Source: Tyto alba
Lineage: Eukaryota; Chordata; Aves; Strigiformes; Tytonidae
NCBI RefSeq assembly: GCF_018691265.1
Contig: NW_024881313.1
Coordinates: forward strand, 2,286,501-2,350,500
Reading direction: 5' to 3'
Length of the DNA: 64,000 nt
Made by a program: the position numbers and the translations under genes. Shown here one piece after another: positions 1 to 12,880 of the stretch (positions within the stretch are counted from its first letter, which is position 1; every line of letters starts with the position of its first letter). Under the pieces are notes generated by a model. It had not been told where the DNA came from and made no database searches. It saw nothing but the letters and a program-made list of their open reading frames with translations.

Positions 1-3000
1 ATCCTGAGCAGCAGAACGAAGTCCCAGTCATGTTTTAATTTTCTTAAAAAAGAGAAATTCAAATGAAAATACTTGGACAGCAACTGGGCAGCTGGCCTAA
101 CTGAGCACAAATGCATTTCCATAGAGAGTTCTTGTGTTTGCCTCTGATTCACCAATAATGAATCAAGTCTTTCCTACAAAGCTTATTCTCCAGTGTCGAC
201 CCCTGCCTCTTTCCCTTTTATCTTTTTCAGGGAAATACAAGATGACGGTGTAGCATCCTTTCCCTAAACACAGGGAAGCATCTTTAGCCATCAGCAGTGC
301 CCTCCACCTTCCACCAGATGAAGGGGAATCTTTCCGCATGTGCTCAGTTCATCACCTTTTACGGGCACTCATCGCCTGGCATACGAAGAGGACAAATCTC
401 TTTCCCAAAGACTTAGTGCTTTACTTACATGGGAAAAAAGTAACATGGAAACCAAGGAGAGAGGAAGGTGCCCGTTATTCAGTAAACAGTTGTTCAAATG
501 TTACGACACCACTGCAGGCTGCTGCATGGCCAACATCCACTTTAATTTCTCCTCAGTGAATTCACAGTTTGTGAACAGATTGATCAGTTACTGTTTGTTA
601 ATATACCTAATCCACGCATGTTCCCGGTTTCTAAGCTTCGCGAAGCCAGGTACCGCAGTGCACAGGAAAACAGAATTACTTTGCATGAATGCTCTAATCT
701 CTAGTTCCGAAGCGTAACAGAACCATGGCAATTTTACCTTGTTGTAGACATCAGTTACTGGACCACAAGTTTATTTCACCTGAAGTGAATACAAAATGTG
801 ATCTCTAAAGGTTTGATCTTTGCTTGAACAGAAGATATTTTAAAATCAAGCAGTAACTTGTTTCCACACAGTTAAAATAACAAGCATGTTAAGTTAGTTT
901 CTGTTTAAGAATGTCTTCTGGGATCCAATTTAAATTACCCCTTTTTAATAATGACAGAGATCTATTTACGGGCAAATGTCAGCAAGAGGAAGAAGAAGCA
1001 TTTCAATATGTTTAAAAACCTATTCAAGAAGTTTTCACTGAGAAGTGCAAGGAACCATAAACAAGGGGGGCTGTAGCTGGATGCCATTATAGAATCTGAA
1101 AAGAAGATTATTCCTTAGAAAACATGACCATGATATGATTATTTTTCTATGGATTGGATACAGTGTTTGGCACTATATCCTTTCCAATGATGTAGTCAAC
1201 TTTCTTGAATTTTATAATAATGATGTACGACACAGTGTCCTCTGGGATTAATCACAAATATTTTTAAAAGATGAGGCTTCGTTATATCTTTGTTCTTTGT
1301 ATCTTGGCTTTTGTTAGCGCATTTTAATTAGGATCTGGTATCTGCAATAAACAGTAAACATAAAGAGCTTTGCAAAAATGTATTAGACTGTTTGTTTTCA
1401 CACTCTAATGCATATTTGCACAATTTTACCATGAAAAAAGGAAAACATGCTAAGCTCTTGGGCTCTATCCCAAATGTCCTGGAATAGAATCCGGAAATTA
1501 CTAAGAATGAAACCAAACCACATCATATTTCAGCAATTAACCTAAGAAAAGAGGGCACACTCTCTATGTGAAAGATAGTTTTGTGGGAGGTATTTGTGGA
1601 GGAAAGAAGCTTCTAGAAGAGCTATGCAAGCAACTATTTAGAATTTGATTTAATTTTCTTTGACCAGGTAAAAGCTTGATAAATGTACTGAGGTTATAAA
1701 CTTTTTTCTTTCACAACAGTGGAGAAAATATTTATCATTTATTCCTCATTGCTGAAGCAAAATATGTCTAAAAGAAACTGAGAATAAAAATACATCCTGA
1801 AATTCAGTGCAGTACCATTTATTTTACCAGTTATACAAATGCCAAAAACACAAAAGAACAACTTTGGGTATGTGCAGGATAAGTGAATTTATAGTGGATG
1901 AAAAAAACAGATGCTGACAACAAACAGCCTTGGATACAGGGGACTGGAAAAACGCACTTCATTATAATCACATGTATACTGATTTGAAGAAAGTTCTGGG
2001 GATTAATATTGCTTTTGTAAAACACTACAACATCATATTAAAAATAAAATAAAAAAAAAAACAAACAACAAAACCCTAAACCAAAAAGAAAACAAAACTC
2101 AGAACTGAAAATGCCATTTGCCAAAGACAGATGTACTTTCATTTCAAAGTATTCCTATCAAACTCTATCAGAAAACTTGAAAGGTTTAAAATGTGGCTCT
2201 TGTGAACAATTGGTATTGATATGACACCTTGATAGTATTTGAACGTGACACAAAAGTCATAAAAGTATATAAGCAATTGTAAGGTGTAAAGTGATTTTTT
2301 CCCACCAAAGCTAGGCTTTAATGTGTTTCCAAATAAAACACAAGATTAAGTAATTTATTTTGTCATATGATTTATTTATGGGCTGAAACACTGTAAACAA
2401 CAGATAAAAGATACAGACTCAGATGACAAAGTAAAAGATGAAAATCATTACATTTTATTAGCAGAAGATATATAAAAATGCCAAAATGAACTGTAAAGAG
2501 AGGGAAAGTGTTATGCTCAGAGGTCCTGCAGCAGAGTTGCATTTGTTTTTCCCACCTCCCCTAAAGGGGAATAATGGCTCTGAATTTAATTAAAAATCTA
2601 TTTTTTTAAGATTAAAGTCATGAAAAAGTTAAAAGACTGGATCACAAAGAAGAGTAACTGTGAGGATCTCAGGGAATATGAACTGATGAACTCCCTTATA
2701 TTTTATTTCCTCTCAACTATTTGTGGGAGGATCACTAGCGTTGCATAGGAATTGTTAGTCCTGGATAAAAGCAAGGATTTTATAAACCAATAAATTTTTC
2801 ATTAGTTTTACATAAATTTTAGTAGCAATAGTTTAATTCCAGTCAAATTATTTCAATCAGATGAGTTGCTGCTGAATGCAACATTATACGTTATATTAAC
2901 TGGGGCATTTAGAAACGTGGTTCCTAACCGTGCTGCAATGCTTGAGGCATTGTTTGCCATACATTTTTTCTTAACATGTAAAATAAAAATAAAATAGAAG

Positions 3001-6000
3001 AGATAATGAAAATGAAACTAAAGAGGAATTTCAGAAACTTCTAACCACTGAGAGAATCAGAAAACCCAGACTGACTATTTAGACACTTGCAATGTTTTTT
3101 AGTATATTTATATGCCTAAAGTTTTCTTGGTCCTCTCAGAAACAAGTCAAAAGTGTTATGAAGTAATTTCTAATGCTTCAACTTCATCTGTCCTTTTTCT
3201 CAGGCCACATACTGAAACTCCAAGAAAAGACTGGGATAAATAATCATGTTGCATTTGATCCTGACAATTTCTGAACCTGGACATGGGGAAGGCAAAGTGA
3301 TACATCCCTGCAAGTATGTTCACCGCGCACATGAACACTTCAAACAGGCTCAGGTGGGGAAAGAGAATTTCTCAGATCACTCAGAACTGTTTAAGGCTTA
3401 TAGGTCAAGACCAACCTCTTCTTCATCTAGATATCTGGTAGCAGCAGATCATGGCACTAAGCACAACGTGGTTTCATGCAAAGCAGATACAGCATCTAGG
3501 CACAATTAAGCTAAAGGTTTTCAGGGCAGCTTCATCTGGAGCATATTCTGAAAGTTCAATTCAGAGGTGACAAACCTTTGGGGAACCATGGTTGGGAGAG
3601 TTTATGAAAGAACCACTGCTACATTTCTTTCTTGCAAAGTGCAGATGACTGTAAGCACCCACTGCTCCTCGGCCATCCACACTACTTGGCCAGAGTGAAA
3701 GAGGTGAGGATGAGGTCATGAGAAAAGAACCGGTATTAATCTTCAAAGAATAGTTTCATTTCAGGGGGTGCATTCCAATATTTATAGGTCAAAGCTGGTT
3801 GACTCTAGCCAAAATTATATACTATTTATTATGATTTTGATAATACTCATACATTAACCTTCCTCCTGCTTCCCATTTTGCCTCAGTCAGAATCACAGAA
3901 CGGCACCCAAAGGCCTGTACATAGAGCTTTCCAGTGCCAAATAAACCAAGCATATCTTTTTATGCTGTATGGTTTATAATTTTCTTGATCCTGACTTCAA
4001 TAGAAATGCTGTGTGTGGAAGGATGACAAGATTGGGCCCTCAGGCAAGAGCTCTGTAGAATAATGTGTAGGAATGTTATTGTTGGAATTTTAAGAAACAA
4101 CATCTCCTAACTGGGCCAAATCCAGGCCATCTCCTTCATGCAAGTAATCAGTCAAATTACTCATACGAGTAAAGAAAAAAACTATGAATCTACTACGGTT
4201 TACTTGAAAAGAGCCGTGTCTTTTGGTGAGTCTTACACTGTTATCTCCATACAGTCGTACTAATGCCATCTAGTTGGTGGGGGGGACGGTTTTCTAGCTC
4301 ATGGATCTCATGATACAGATAAATGGATTGGTCTGATCCTCCATTCCTAGTGGATATTTTACCCTGTTTAAAAATGGGCAGAAACTTTGCTACCTGTGTT
4401 CCGGTGAGGTTAAGCAAAAGTAGGTAGGGTTCCATACTGCCAAATGTGGCAACCTGTCACACTTGCTACCTGATGCTTAGCACACATCACGCTATTGATC
4501 ATTTTCATGAGTAATAAAACTATTATTCATAAAATTTCAATTTATGTATCTACTGAGAATTTAATCTTTGCCCTTTAAACACTACAGCTCCTAATGACTA
4601 TTCACACAGAAACATTTTTAGCAGATTATCGGAAGATCTTATTAAAGTGCACAGCAACTCCGTGCAATTTTATGCAATTATGCAATGTGTTTTGGACATA
4701 AAAGGAACACTCTGTCACCATTCCTTGTGCAAGCAGTACTTTTTATTGATAACTTTATGAAGTGTAGTGTCTTCTACTAGCAAGCTGAACAGAGTGAGTG
4801 GGGAAGGAGACAGACGGATAAAAATAACAATGAGAACACAAAGCTGTAATAAATTCTTAATCTTTATTGCTTGAGGTACCCTGAGAAGCTTGGAAGTACA
4901 AGTCTTTTCCCTATGAATTTTGTCCTCTGTTTGCCAAACATTTTAATTTGTTGTTTTTCTAGTACTGAAGAAGCCAGCATGGTTTTGCCTTTTCCTTGCA
5001 TTTCTGTCGGTGTGTTAAATTCATACTATTATATTTGTAAAGGTGTCAGCAGCAATGTGCACAGCTCTGGAAACACAGTTGCATACTAGAAAATTGCCAT
5101 GTGGTCCATCTATTGCTTTTCCTTTGTATAAAAGGCATGTTGCTTGTTAATTACACACCACAGTACATAGAACAGAGGGAAGTCAGGCAGGCAATGAACA
5201 CACTGAGCCATATCGTCCCCCATAGTGTAAAAAGGAGGAGAATTAAAAGATGCACCAAAAATCTCTTCTCAAACAGAGCAGCACAAAGAGCACCCAATAT
5301 CCCCATCACCTCTAGGGGAGTTTGTTCTGCAAGCAGAAATCAATTGGTGTTGCACTGAGCAAGAAAGCTTTAGAAATGAAAGGGCAGCATTTTCCTCCAT
5401 GTAGTAAAAGCGTCTGAACTTCTATCTCCTAGACCCCTAATATGCAGCCAACTGCATATGACCATATTTTGTGAAGGGACAAACTCTGTTCACCAGACTT
5501 GCTGTTGTACTGAGATGCACCTCCAAGTGGGGAAAACTCTAACAACTCGGGAAGCCAAAGCAGGCAGAGTGTGGCTCAGCGCTGTAGGTCACCCAGCTAA
5601 CCCTGTGTGACCACTTGGCCACAACACAGCAAACAGATGTAGGATAAGGAATTTGATATGCTAGAGCAAATGAGGCAGCAGATACTGTTCAAACGTGGTC
5701 AACACACACAAGTGAAAAAAAGTCATATAAATGGTTAAATGGGTAAAGAGATGCTGCCTGCAGAAGTAAGGCTCATGGGCAGCTGCCATAAACATTGACT
5801 GTAGTGGCCTTCAACAAGCATGGGAGACCTGCAGCAGCAAATTCGCTTTCCCCTCTCTCTCCACTCATTGAACTCAAGGCATTCCAATGGATGTTATGAT
5901 TTTTCAGGTGTCATTCTAACTCTCATGCAGTTTAATCTCAAGTTTTAAACAAATTGCAGAGGGAAACACTTTGAGTATAAAAAAGTAAAATGCAGGCTCG

Positions 6001-8484
6001 CTGTACAAGCCACAAAACCATGAAAAGATTTTTAAATATGGCCATTGGAGACAATAGCTAAGAAAAAGAAAGCATATACATAAGAGACGTATTACCGATT
6101 ATGAGAACAATAAATCACAGACACTGCACCAGCACTTAAGAGCTGAAGACAGAATATGGAATAGCACCTAGCCACAGAGACAAGCTCAAATAAATGTACT
6201 TTTAAATATGGAACAATCTCCCCCATATATGTTATGCTTACTAAAGGGTTGTCACCCTACACTACTATCACAAATGGGTGTGTTTTCGGGTGCAGTAATG
6301 ACAGTGAACATTTTATTGCCACCTCTGTCACTGTCCATTCACTCTATTTTTTATGCATATTGTTACTTTATATTGATTCCAGACAAAAGAGAAAACAAAA
6401 GGGCCATGGCTTTAAAAACTTCTTTACAAGAGGCTGTGCCCAGCTTTCCTAACAGAGGGCCTGATCCAGATTCCACCAAAGTCAGTTAGACACTTTCAAA
6501 AATTCCTTTAAGGTGACTTTGTCCAAAACAAACAAGCATGCAGGAACCTGCACATATTGCCACTCAACCCACCCAGGCATCTGATAGCAATTTCATGGCA
6601 ATCTTCTTTCTCTTGCATTTTTGTACTCCATCTTATTTTGACTCTCTCCAACCTAAAGTGTTCCTGTTCTACAAGCAGAGCTCTTAGGCACCACATAATA
6701 TAACAGCTGAACAATGCAACTGCAGAAGCTGACAGCATTTTATTAATTTGTGCAGAGTTTAGTTTCCTTTAACTCATGACTACACGGGTGCATTTTCTAT
6801 ATGCATTATAGTCTGGGTGAAAACTCCTGAGATAGGGATCTTAGATACTGTACAAAGCACAAAAGGGCTAGAAGCCTTACCAGATCACACAACAACCATA
6901 CAGGCACCATACCCATAAAGGCTCCCTTCCTTCTGTCAGCGATGGCTACTGAGAAGGAGAGGATGACAGAAACAGGGAACATGAATTTTTCAATGGGCGG
7001 TACAACTGAAAGTCCTTATTGTAAATCGGTATGAATATTTAAGCCAAGAAATCTATCTGTATAGATTTATAGAATTTCAGGATTTATCCCAGAAATTTTA
7101 AAACAATCCCCAAGAAACAGGCAGCTCTCTATGGAAAAATACCTGTATCATATTGTTATAACTGTTGTCTTCCAGGCAAAAAGACAGTTGAGAGGCAGTA
7201 AACACCACAGCAAGAAATGAGAAAAAAACCCAACAAACAACCCAAAGGACAAAAAGAGAGCTTGAAACATATTGGGAAAGCTTCCTTTTCAGTTGCTCTG
7301 GGAAACATCAGCTCAATCAAACCAACGACAGTGAAAGAAGTGGTTTTTTTTTTTTCAAATTAACATTTAAGGTAAGTCATTTTGTCAGACTGAGAGCCTT
7401 TTAACTGATGTTTACTTTTCCACCAGATTACACAGGACAGGCTGATTAAAATAAACACTTTGTTAGTTTACCTTTAAATGTGAAACTTAACTCAGAATGA
7501 CCAAGTCCTATATTACTAAGCAGCCTTCGAAATGAAAAATGCCTTACTCCTAAGAGTGCTTATATTTTTATCATACACAGCTTATTTGTCCACGTTCATC
7601 TCACACTGCTTTGATATTTGTAATAATTTGAATATTTATTACAAACCTAACTGCGCCATCAAAAGAATAAGAAAACAAAGTGACTATACTAATAATTCAA
7701 GCAGCAAAACTGCTTGGTAATAATACCAAATGAGTGAGAAAATACAATATAGTTTACATTTTGCCTTAGCTAAATTTCAAAAAGGAGCTGTATACAGAGG
7801 GAAAATCATCTCACTTATCTACAATTGATTATAAGTAGCACTCACTGCATAAATCTATTTCATAGAACAAGGGGGTGGATTCTCATTTCATCTCTTTAAA
7901 GTATATATAAACCAGTAAGCACAAAATTTATTTTAAAAGCAGAGAGTAAATTTCAGTATTAATGTCCTTCATTTGGAGATACAGTGAAGAACTCCGAATA
8001 TCTGAGAAGCTTGCTGTCATCATGAGACAAGGCTGTATGACTATGGTGTACACTCAGAAATACTTCTGGAGGAGCTCTGCTGCTTGCATTTCAATACAAA
8101 AAAGGTGACAGAATCTTCCCATCAGTTTGTCCTACACAGATGTAACAGAAAATCAGCATGAAAAATTACTTAAGTTCAGCTGAAAGTTGAATGTAAAGTG
8201 GGTACTTTCTAGCTAAAAAAATAAAGAAAATAAATGTAAGACTCACATTTAGAAACATGAAGGTAAGCAGCTTTATTTTCTGAACCTGTGAGTAGCTCTA
8301 CTGACCACAGTGAAGTAAGTTTGGACTCCTTTTCTGTGGAAAAGCAGTCTTATATGAGACAAGGCAATTTTTGCAGAGACAAAAACCTGTTTGGGAGTAA
8401 ATTGAGAATTAAAGTGCATGAATTGCTTTTATCTGATCATATACCAATGAAATAATAGAGATAATTTGAAGAGAGGAGAATAAA
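1..8484. other. Non-coding AT-rich upstream sequence, no gene seen
   Basis: No ORF here resembles a known protein or shows a plausible exon with splice signals. The longest open frame (340-717, 125 codons) overlaps another frame and has no recognisable domain. Base composition is AT-rich with short A runs (for example near 2,050) and a T run near 7,346. A short piece near 6,455-6,490 contains a 'ggcctgatccag' phrase followed by 'aaagtcagtt', which resembles the tail of an old sauropsid interspersed repeat, but it is too short to assign. I see no CR1 in this stretch. It is probably intergenic, or an intron of a gene outside the window. Confidence 0.6.
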
Positions 8485-9960
8485 AATGGTTTGCATTGGA
8501 GATTCAATACTCTATTACTTAAGGATAAAGAATTTCTAATAGCCATTAAAACGAAAATCAAGTAATATATAAATTTTAATTTGGTCTCTGCTCCATATCA
8601 TAGTGTATTGAAGGCTTTCAAAGTGACTTTTAGAAGCTGGATTTTAGGTGTATGTCATGAAATTAGGAAATGCCAAAGGCAAGAAAAATTGGAGCTATTA
8701 GCAAAGCTAACAATAAAAAATTAGAACATCAAAAATCCCATAGTAAAAAGCTTATGTAGAATTGCTACAGATTAAGGCACTATTGAATAATATTGCTGTT
8801 AAAGAAGCCAATTATTTTTATAGAGCAAATAAATTTTTCTATGATAATTCATATAAAACTGGTAAATGGTTAACTGCCTTAATAAAAGGGAAAGAGAAAT
8901 CTCAACATAACAGCAATTTATACAAAACAAGGGGTGATAATGAACAAGAAGAATTAAGTACGTGATATCTCTAGGGCACATTATGAGACTACATAAATCT
9001 GAAACTTCTGAAGATGATATCCAAATTTTGGGACTGAAAATTAAAAACTTGAGTCTTATCTTAACACTGGAATTAAAGAGGTTGGCTACGGTCCAAAAGA
9101 CACTGGGAACAGTCAGACCTCGGTGACACCAGGCAAAGATGGCTATCCATCAGATTTTTTTAATGCCATATTTAAAGCACTTGGTCTCTCCATGCCACAG
9201 ACCTTTACACTGTCTTTTGAGTGGAACTAAACAGTGCCCGTTACATTACCAAAATCCTTCCTATTTTGAAACATAAGAAAAGGTCTTTGTGACTGTTCAT
9301 CCGGCAGCCTTTTTTTCTCATTTGTCACAATACTAAAATGTTTAGTCAGCAGAAAAAGCAAGATAGTGAGAAAATATTCCTGGAGATCAGACAGGTTCCA
9401 TAAAAAACCACTCCTACCATAGAACAAGAACAAGTTATTTAACATTACTACTACCTGTGCCCAAAATATTTTCTTCTCCCGTAACTGGTAGATGCAGTAG
9501 CTACTGAAAGACTGTATGAGCAGCATGACTGGCAGGGCTGAGCAGATTTGTTTGAAAGAGTGTCGTAAAAAGGCAACTATTGAGAGCGAAAGCTCTCATT
9601 GAATTAAGTCTTCAAATTCAACCTTTGTTTCAAAGAAACATTTATTAGATGGGATACCCTCCTCAGAGCTCTCCCAAAGAATCTGTCATTATTCATGAGT
9701 ACAACCACCTCTAAAACCATCTCTCGAGGAACTCTGTAGCCGAACCTACAGCATCTTCAGCAAGTGAAGGTTCAGTTTTACTCATGTCTTCTTTGCCCAA
9801 TATCACAGGCAGAGACTGTTGGTCCAACAAAGGCTAACTGCCTTTGGTTATTTTCATATTGTTTTCACTTTCTCTGTTTCACTAGAAAAAGCAGACTTGG
9901 TGAAGAAGCTGTTCTTCCATTTAGCACTTGTTATTCAGGAACAGAGTGACAATGAAGGAA
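8485..9960 (+). mobile_element. Decayed L1/Tx1-type LINE, ORF2 fragment
   Basis: Translating the + strand in shifting frames gives a run of matches to L1-clade ORF2. At about 8,485-8,562 a frame reads WRFNTLLLKDKEFL, the conserved block between endonuclease and reverse transcriptase (RT). At 8,580-8,700 a frame reads VLKAFKVTFRSWILG, matching the 'LWDALKAVIRG' block. At 8,762-8,965 an uninterrupted 67-codon frame matches the linker where L1 proteins read 'LxxKYYExGNKxGKLLAxxLK'. At about 9,129 PGKDGYPSDFF corresponds to the 'PGPDGFPxEFY' RT motif, and at 9,385-9,396 DQTG matches the 'HPDQTGFI' motif. Spacing and order agree with ORF2. Stops and frameshifts are frequent, so the copy is old and inactive. 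The 3' palm (YADD) and 3' tail could not be found, so the right edge is approximate. L1-clade membership is inferred from motif wording. A related non-CR1 LINE is the main alternative. Confidence 0.72.
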
Positions 9961-12113
9961 CATGGATGTTCAGGTGTCTTCCTTTTAACTCACCTGCCTC
10001 TTCCTGATGCTACTTGAAGTTTTGTTTCATCCTGTATAAAGATTTATACTGAGAAGAACAGGACACTTGGTCTCTGCATGACTCTTGGTCTCACACATGA
10101 CTCACTCCAACCGACCCACATTCTTCCGCTCAGGATGAAACTGATAGTCAAGGAGGCTCAAGAATATTGCATGAAGTTTAAAACCTCTGAGTTCTTTCTC
10201 TTGTTTTAATTTTTCTTTGAAGTAACATGAAAAAACACTTGTGCCTGGGGAAGTCAAAAGTAATAGTGTTCAAGAGTAGGATAGGATCATACATTGTTTG
10301 GAGATGCGTCATAACTAAAAGGCATATATTTACACTTGTCTAGCTAAAAAGTTCTTTGTGTGGTGGCTTTGAACTGACTTTGGTTGCTAATATTACAGAT
10401 TGACAGTTGCATTTTTTTTTTGCAAGAAAAACAGATTGTCCTTTCCAAGGTTTTTATGTAACTTGGTAAAGATAGGGAAAAGAATTACAGAAGGTCATAG
10501 AAGATATTACCAATTCTTTATATAGGTATCAGTCCCCCCTCAAGAAAACTTGCCCTTTGATGGAAGAATGGCTTTTGTTTTACAACTCTTGGGGCAGGGA
10601 TGGTTGCATCTCATTGGTGTGCTGGCACAATAGTAGATACCCTCAAGCTTTATGATTATTTAGCACCATGGGGACTATTAACTGCTGGTAAGACTGCAGT
10701 TTGAGTTATTGGATTTCAATAACAGTTGCAGACTTGGCCTTTAATCTAATTTCCAGTGTGCTGTTTTATTTCTCCCTCATCCAGCATGGTGTCAGCAATG
10801 CAGGATCAGGCCCTTCAAATTTGCTTACTGACTGCTAATAAAACTCAACGCAGAAATCATGGTTTGAAGTCAGTATTCAACAAAGAACACAGCAAGACTT
10901 TTCCTACTGAGAGACATTTAAAAAATGCTTAATAGTTTGACTTCTTGTGATCTCAATAATATTTTCATTTTAAATGGGTTCAGTGAACTAGTGCATTTCA
11001 GAAAGAAGTAGCAAAGCAAAAAATAGACTTGTGTTCTTTGTGCTTTTATAACAAAACAAGCATATTAGAATATTTTTTTTTTTTTTTGTAAAGAAAAGCA
11101 TGTATGTGTGCTCAAGGGATCTGTTTCATTTCCTTGAGTATCTTTTTATAGTACAAATTTATGATCCGTACAATTTGAAAGATTCTGTGACAATGGGCAA
11201 GTGACCGACAATGTTGCATGAATCAAGAGACTAGCTACCTGAAAACTGAGAAAAGAATGTGGCTTTTTACGAGGACTATACACATGAAAATTTCTTCATG
11301 AAAGAATTCTGCCATACTGAAGCTCTCAAGGGAGAGAGGAATCTACACCACACCGGGATTTTGGTCAGAGGGAAGGAAAGGCAAAGTATCAAAGGAAAGT
11401 CAGAACAAACTGAAAGATAAGGCGTCCTTCATATGGCTTAGCTGACTTCATATTTTAGAGGACACAATGGTAGTGGAAAGCCTTTTCCCAGTCCCTACTG
11501 AGACTAAATAGAAAACTGCAGGACTGGTTTGTGTTTGTTCTCATAAATACTGATCAAACCACTAGCTTAATGAACTCCTGAGATAAAATATACCATTGGT
11601 AAAGTTTCAGCACCCTTCTTGTTCAGAGATGGTGCTAGAGACTAGTGTTCCTATCTCTGAAACTACAGAGGTCCCCTAGCAAACTTGCAGAAGATTGTTC
11701 ACCTTCCTAAAATGTTGAAGACTAACAGAAGCCATCTGCCTTTCCTTTTCTGTCCTTCACTACAGATCTTTGCAAACCTTCAGACACTTATCCTTGTAAA
11801 GAGTGAAGAAAAAGACACAACAAAAAAATTAGTTGTATTTAAAATTCTAGATCTTCCTGAACAGCTGTATCTATATCTATATATTTCAGATTTGGGACAA
11901 TACACCGGCTATTAAATCCAGATATCAAATTCAATGGCGGATAGACTGACCCTTTGTAAAAGACTTGAAGTTTGGAATGTAATTTCTGCCTGTAGTAACA
12001 TTTAGAGACGTTTTTCATTTCTTCAACACCTTCAGCAAGATGCCCAGAGAAAACAAACTTTTCTACCACTTGTAGAATGCATTATAAGCATCCAAAGAAG
12101 AGAGATGTGCAAT
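9961..12113. other. Non-coding sequence, no gene seen
   Basis: No supported coding sequence. There are T runs near 10,414 and 11,071, and a short TATATC-type microsatellite near 11,866-11,888. Near 10,800 a short 'caggatcaggccc' phrase resembles the ends of old sauropsid repeats but is too small to call. ORFs here are short and unrelated to anything I recognise. Confidence 0.6.
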
Positions 12114-12880
12114 TTCACAGAAACATAGAATGCCTTAGGTTAAAAGAGACCTCTGGGGGCTGGCTTGTCCAGCCACCTACTCAAACAGGTCTAATTATAT
12201 CAAGTTGCTCATGGCCATGTTCAGCTCAGTCTTGAATACCTCAAAGAACGGAGATCCTCTTTGAGCAACCTCTTCCAGTATTTGACCGATATAATAGTAA
12301 AAAAAAAAAAAAGTCTTAATATTTAACAGGAATTTCCCAGGTTCCAACTTGTCTCTGTTGCCTCCCTTCCCACTGTCGTGCAACTCCAAGCAGAGTTTGT
12401 TTCTGTCTTCTCCTTATCCTCCAATCATGTCATTACGGAGAGCAAAGATTTCTGCACTTCTCTTTTTAAGGCTGAATAGGCTCAACACTCTCAGCCTCTC
12501 CTTTTTCATGATGTTCTCCAGCTCCCTAACTAGCACAGTGGCCTCCATTGGACTGCCTTCAGCATGCCAATGCCTTTCCTGTACAGTCTCCAAGATGCAG
12601 TCTCACAAGTGCTGAGAAAAACATAAATAAGTGCTGGTGGTAAGAAGATTATAGGAGTCTGTATCAAAGAATTTGCTAATGTCAAAGCATACGACATCCA
12701 TTGCCATTCTCCTGTCCCCAGCTCCAGTCTCTTTGTCATAGGAAGCAATTTATACCACCCTGAAATTGTTGCAATTCATAGCCAAGTCAAAAAATGTCTA
12801 ACCACTTTATATTCTCCAGGTTATTCCTTGTTTCTGTCTTGTCCCTCTATGTGTAGATAAATGCCCTTAGGTTTTCTCTG
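12114..12880 (-). mobile_element. CR1 LINE 3' fragment, minus strand
   Basis: On the + strand the segment opens with 'cacagaaacatagaatgcc' and then 'taaaagagacctctggggg', the reverse complement of a CR1 3' end. The usual CR1 order follows: the 'cttgaatacctc' block, an 'aacctcttccagtatttgacc' block, the 'ctgaataggctcaacactctcagcctctc' block, 'agtggcctcc', and further in 'aatgtcaaagcatacgacatcca', which corresponds to RT coding sequence. A 14-base A run near 12,301 interrupts the 3' UTR. The copy is diverged, 5'-truncated and non-functional. The right edge, where similarity fades, is approximate. Confidence 0.85.

Noticed and set aside
340..717. 125-codon open frame near the left edge
   Set aside because: No domain, an unremarkable start, an overlapping alternative frame and no splice context. 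Consistent with chance.
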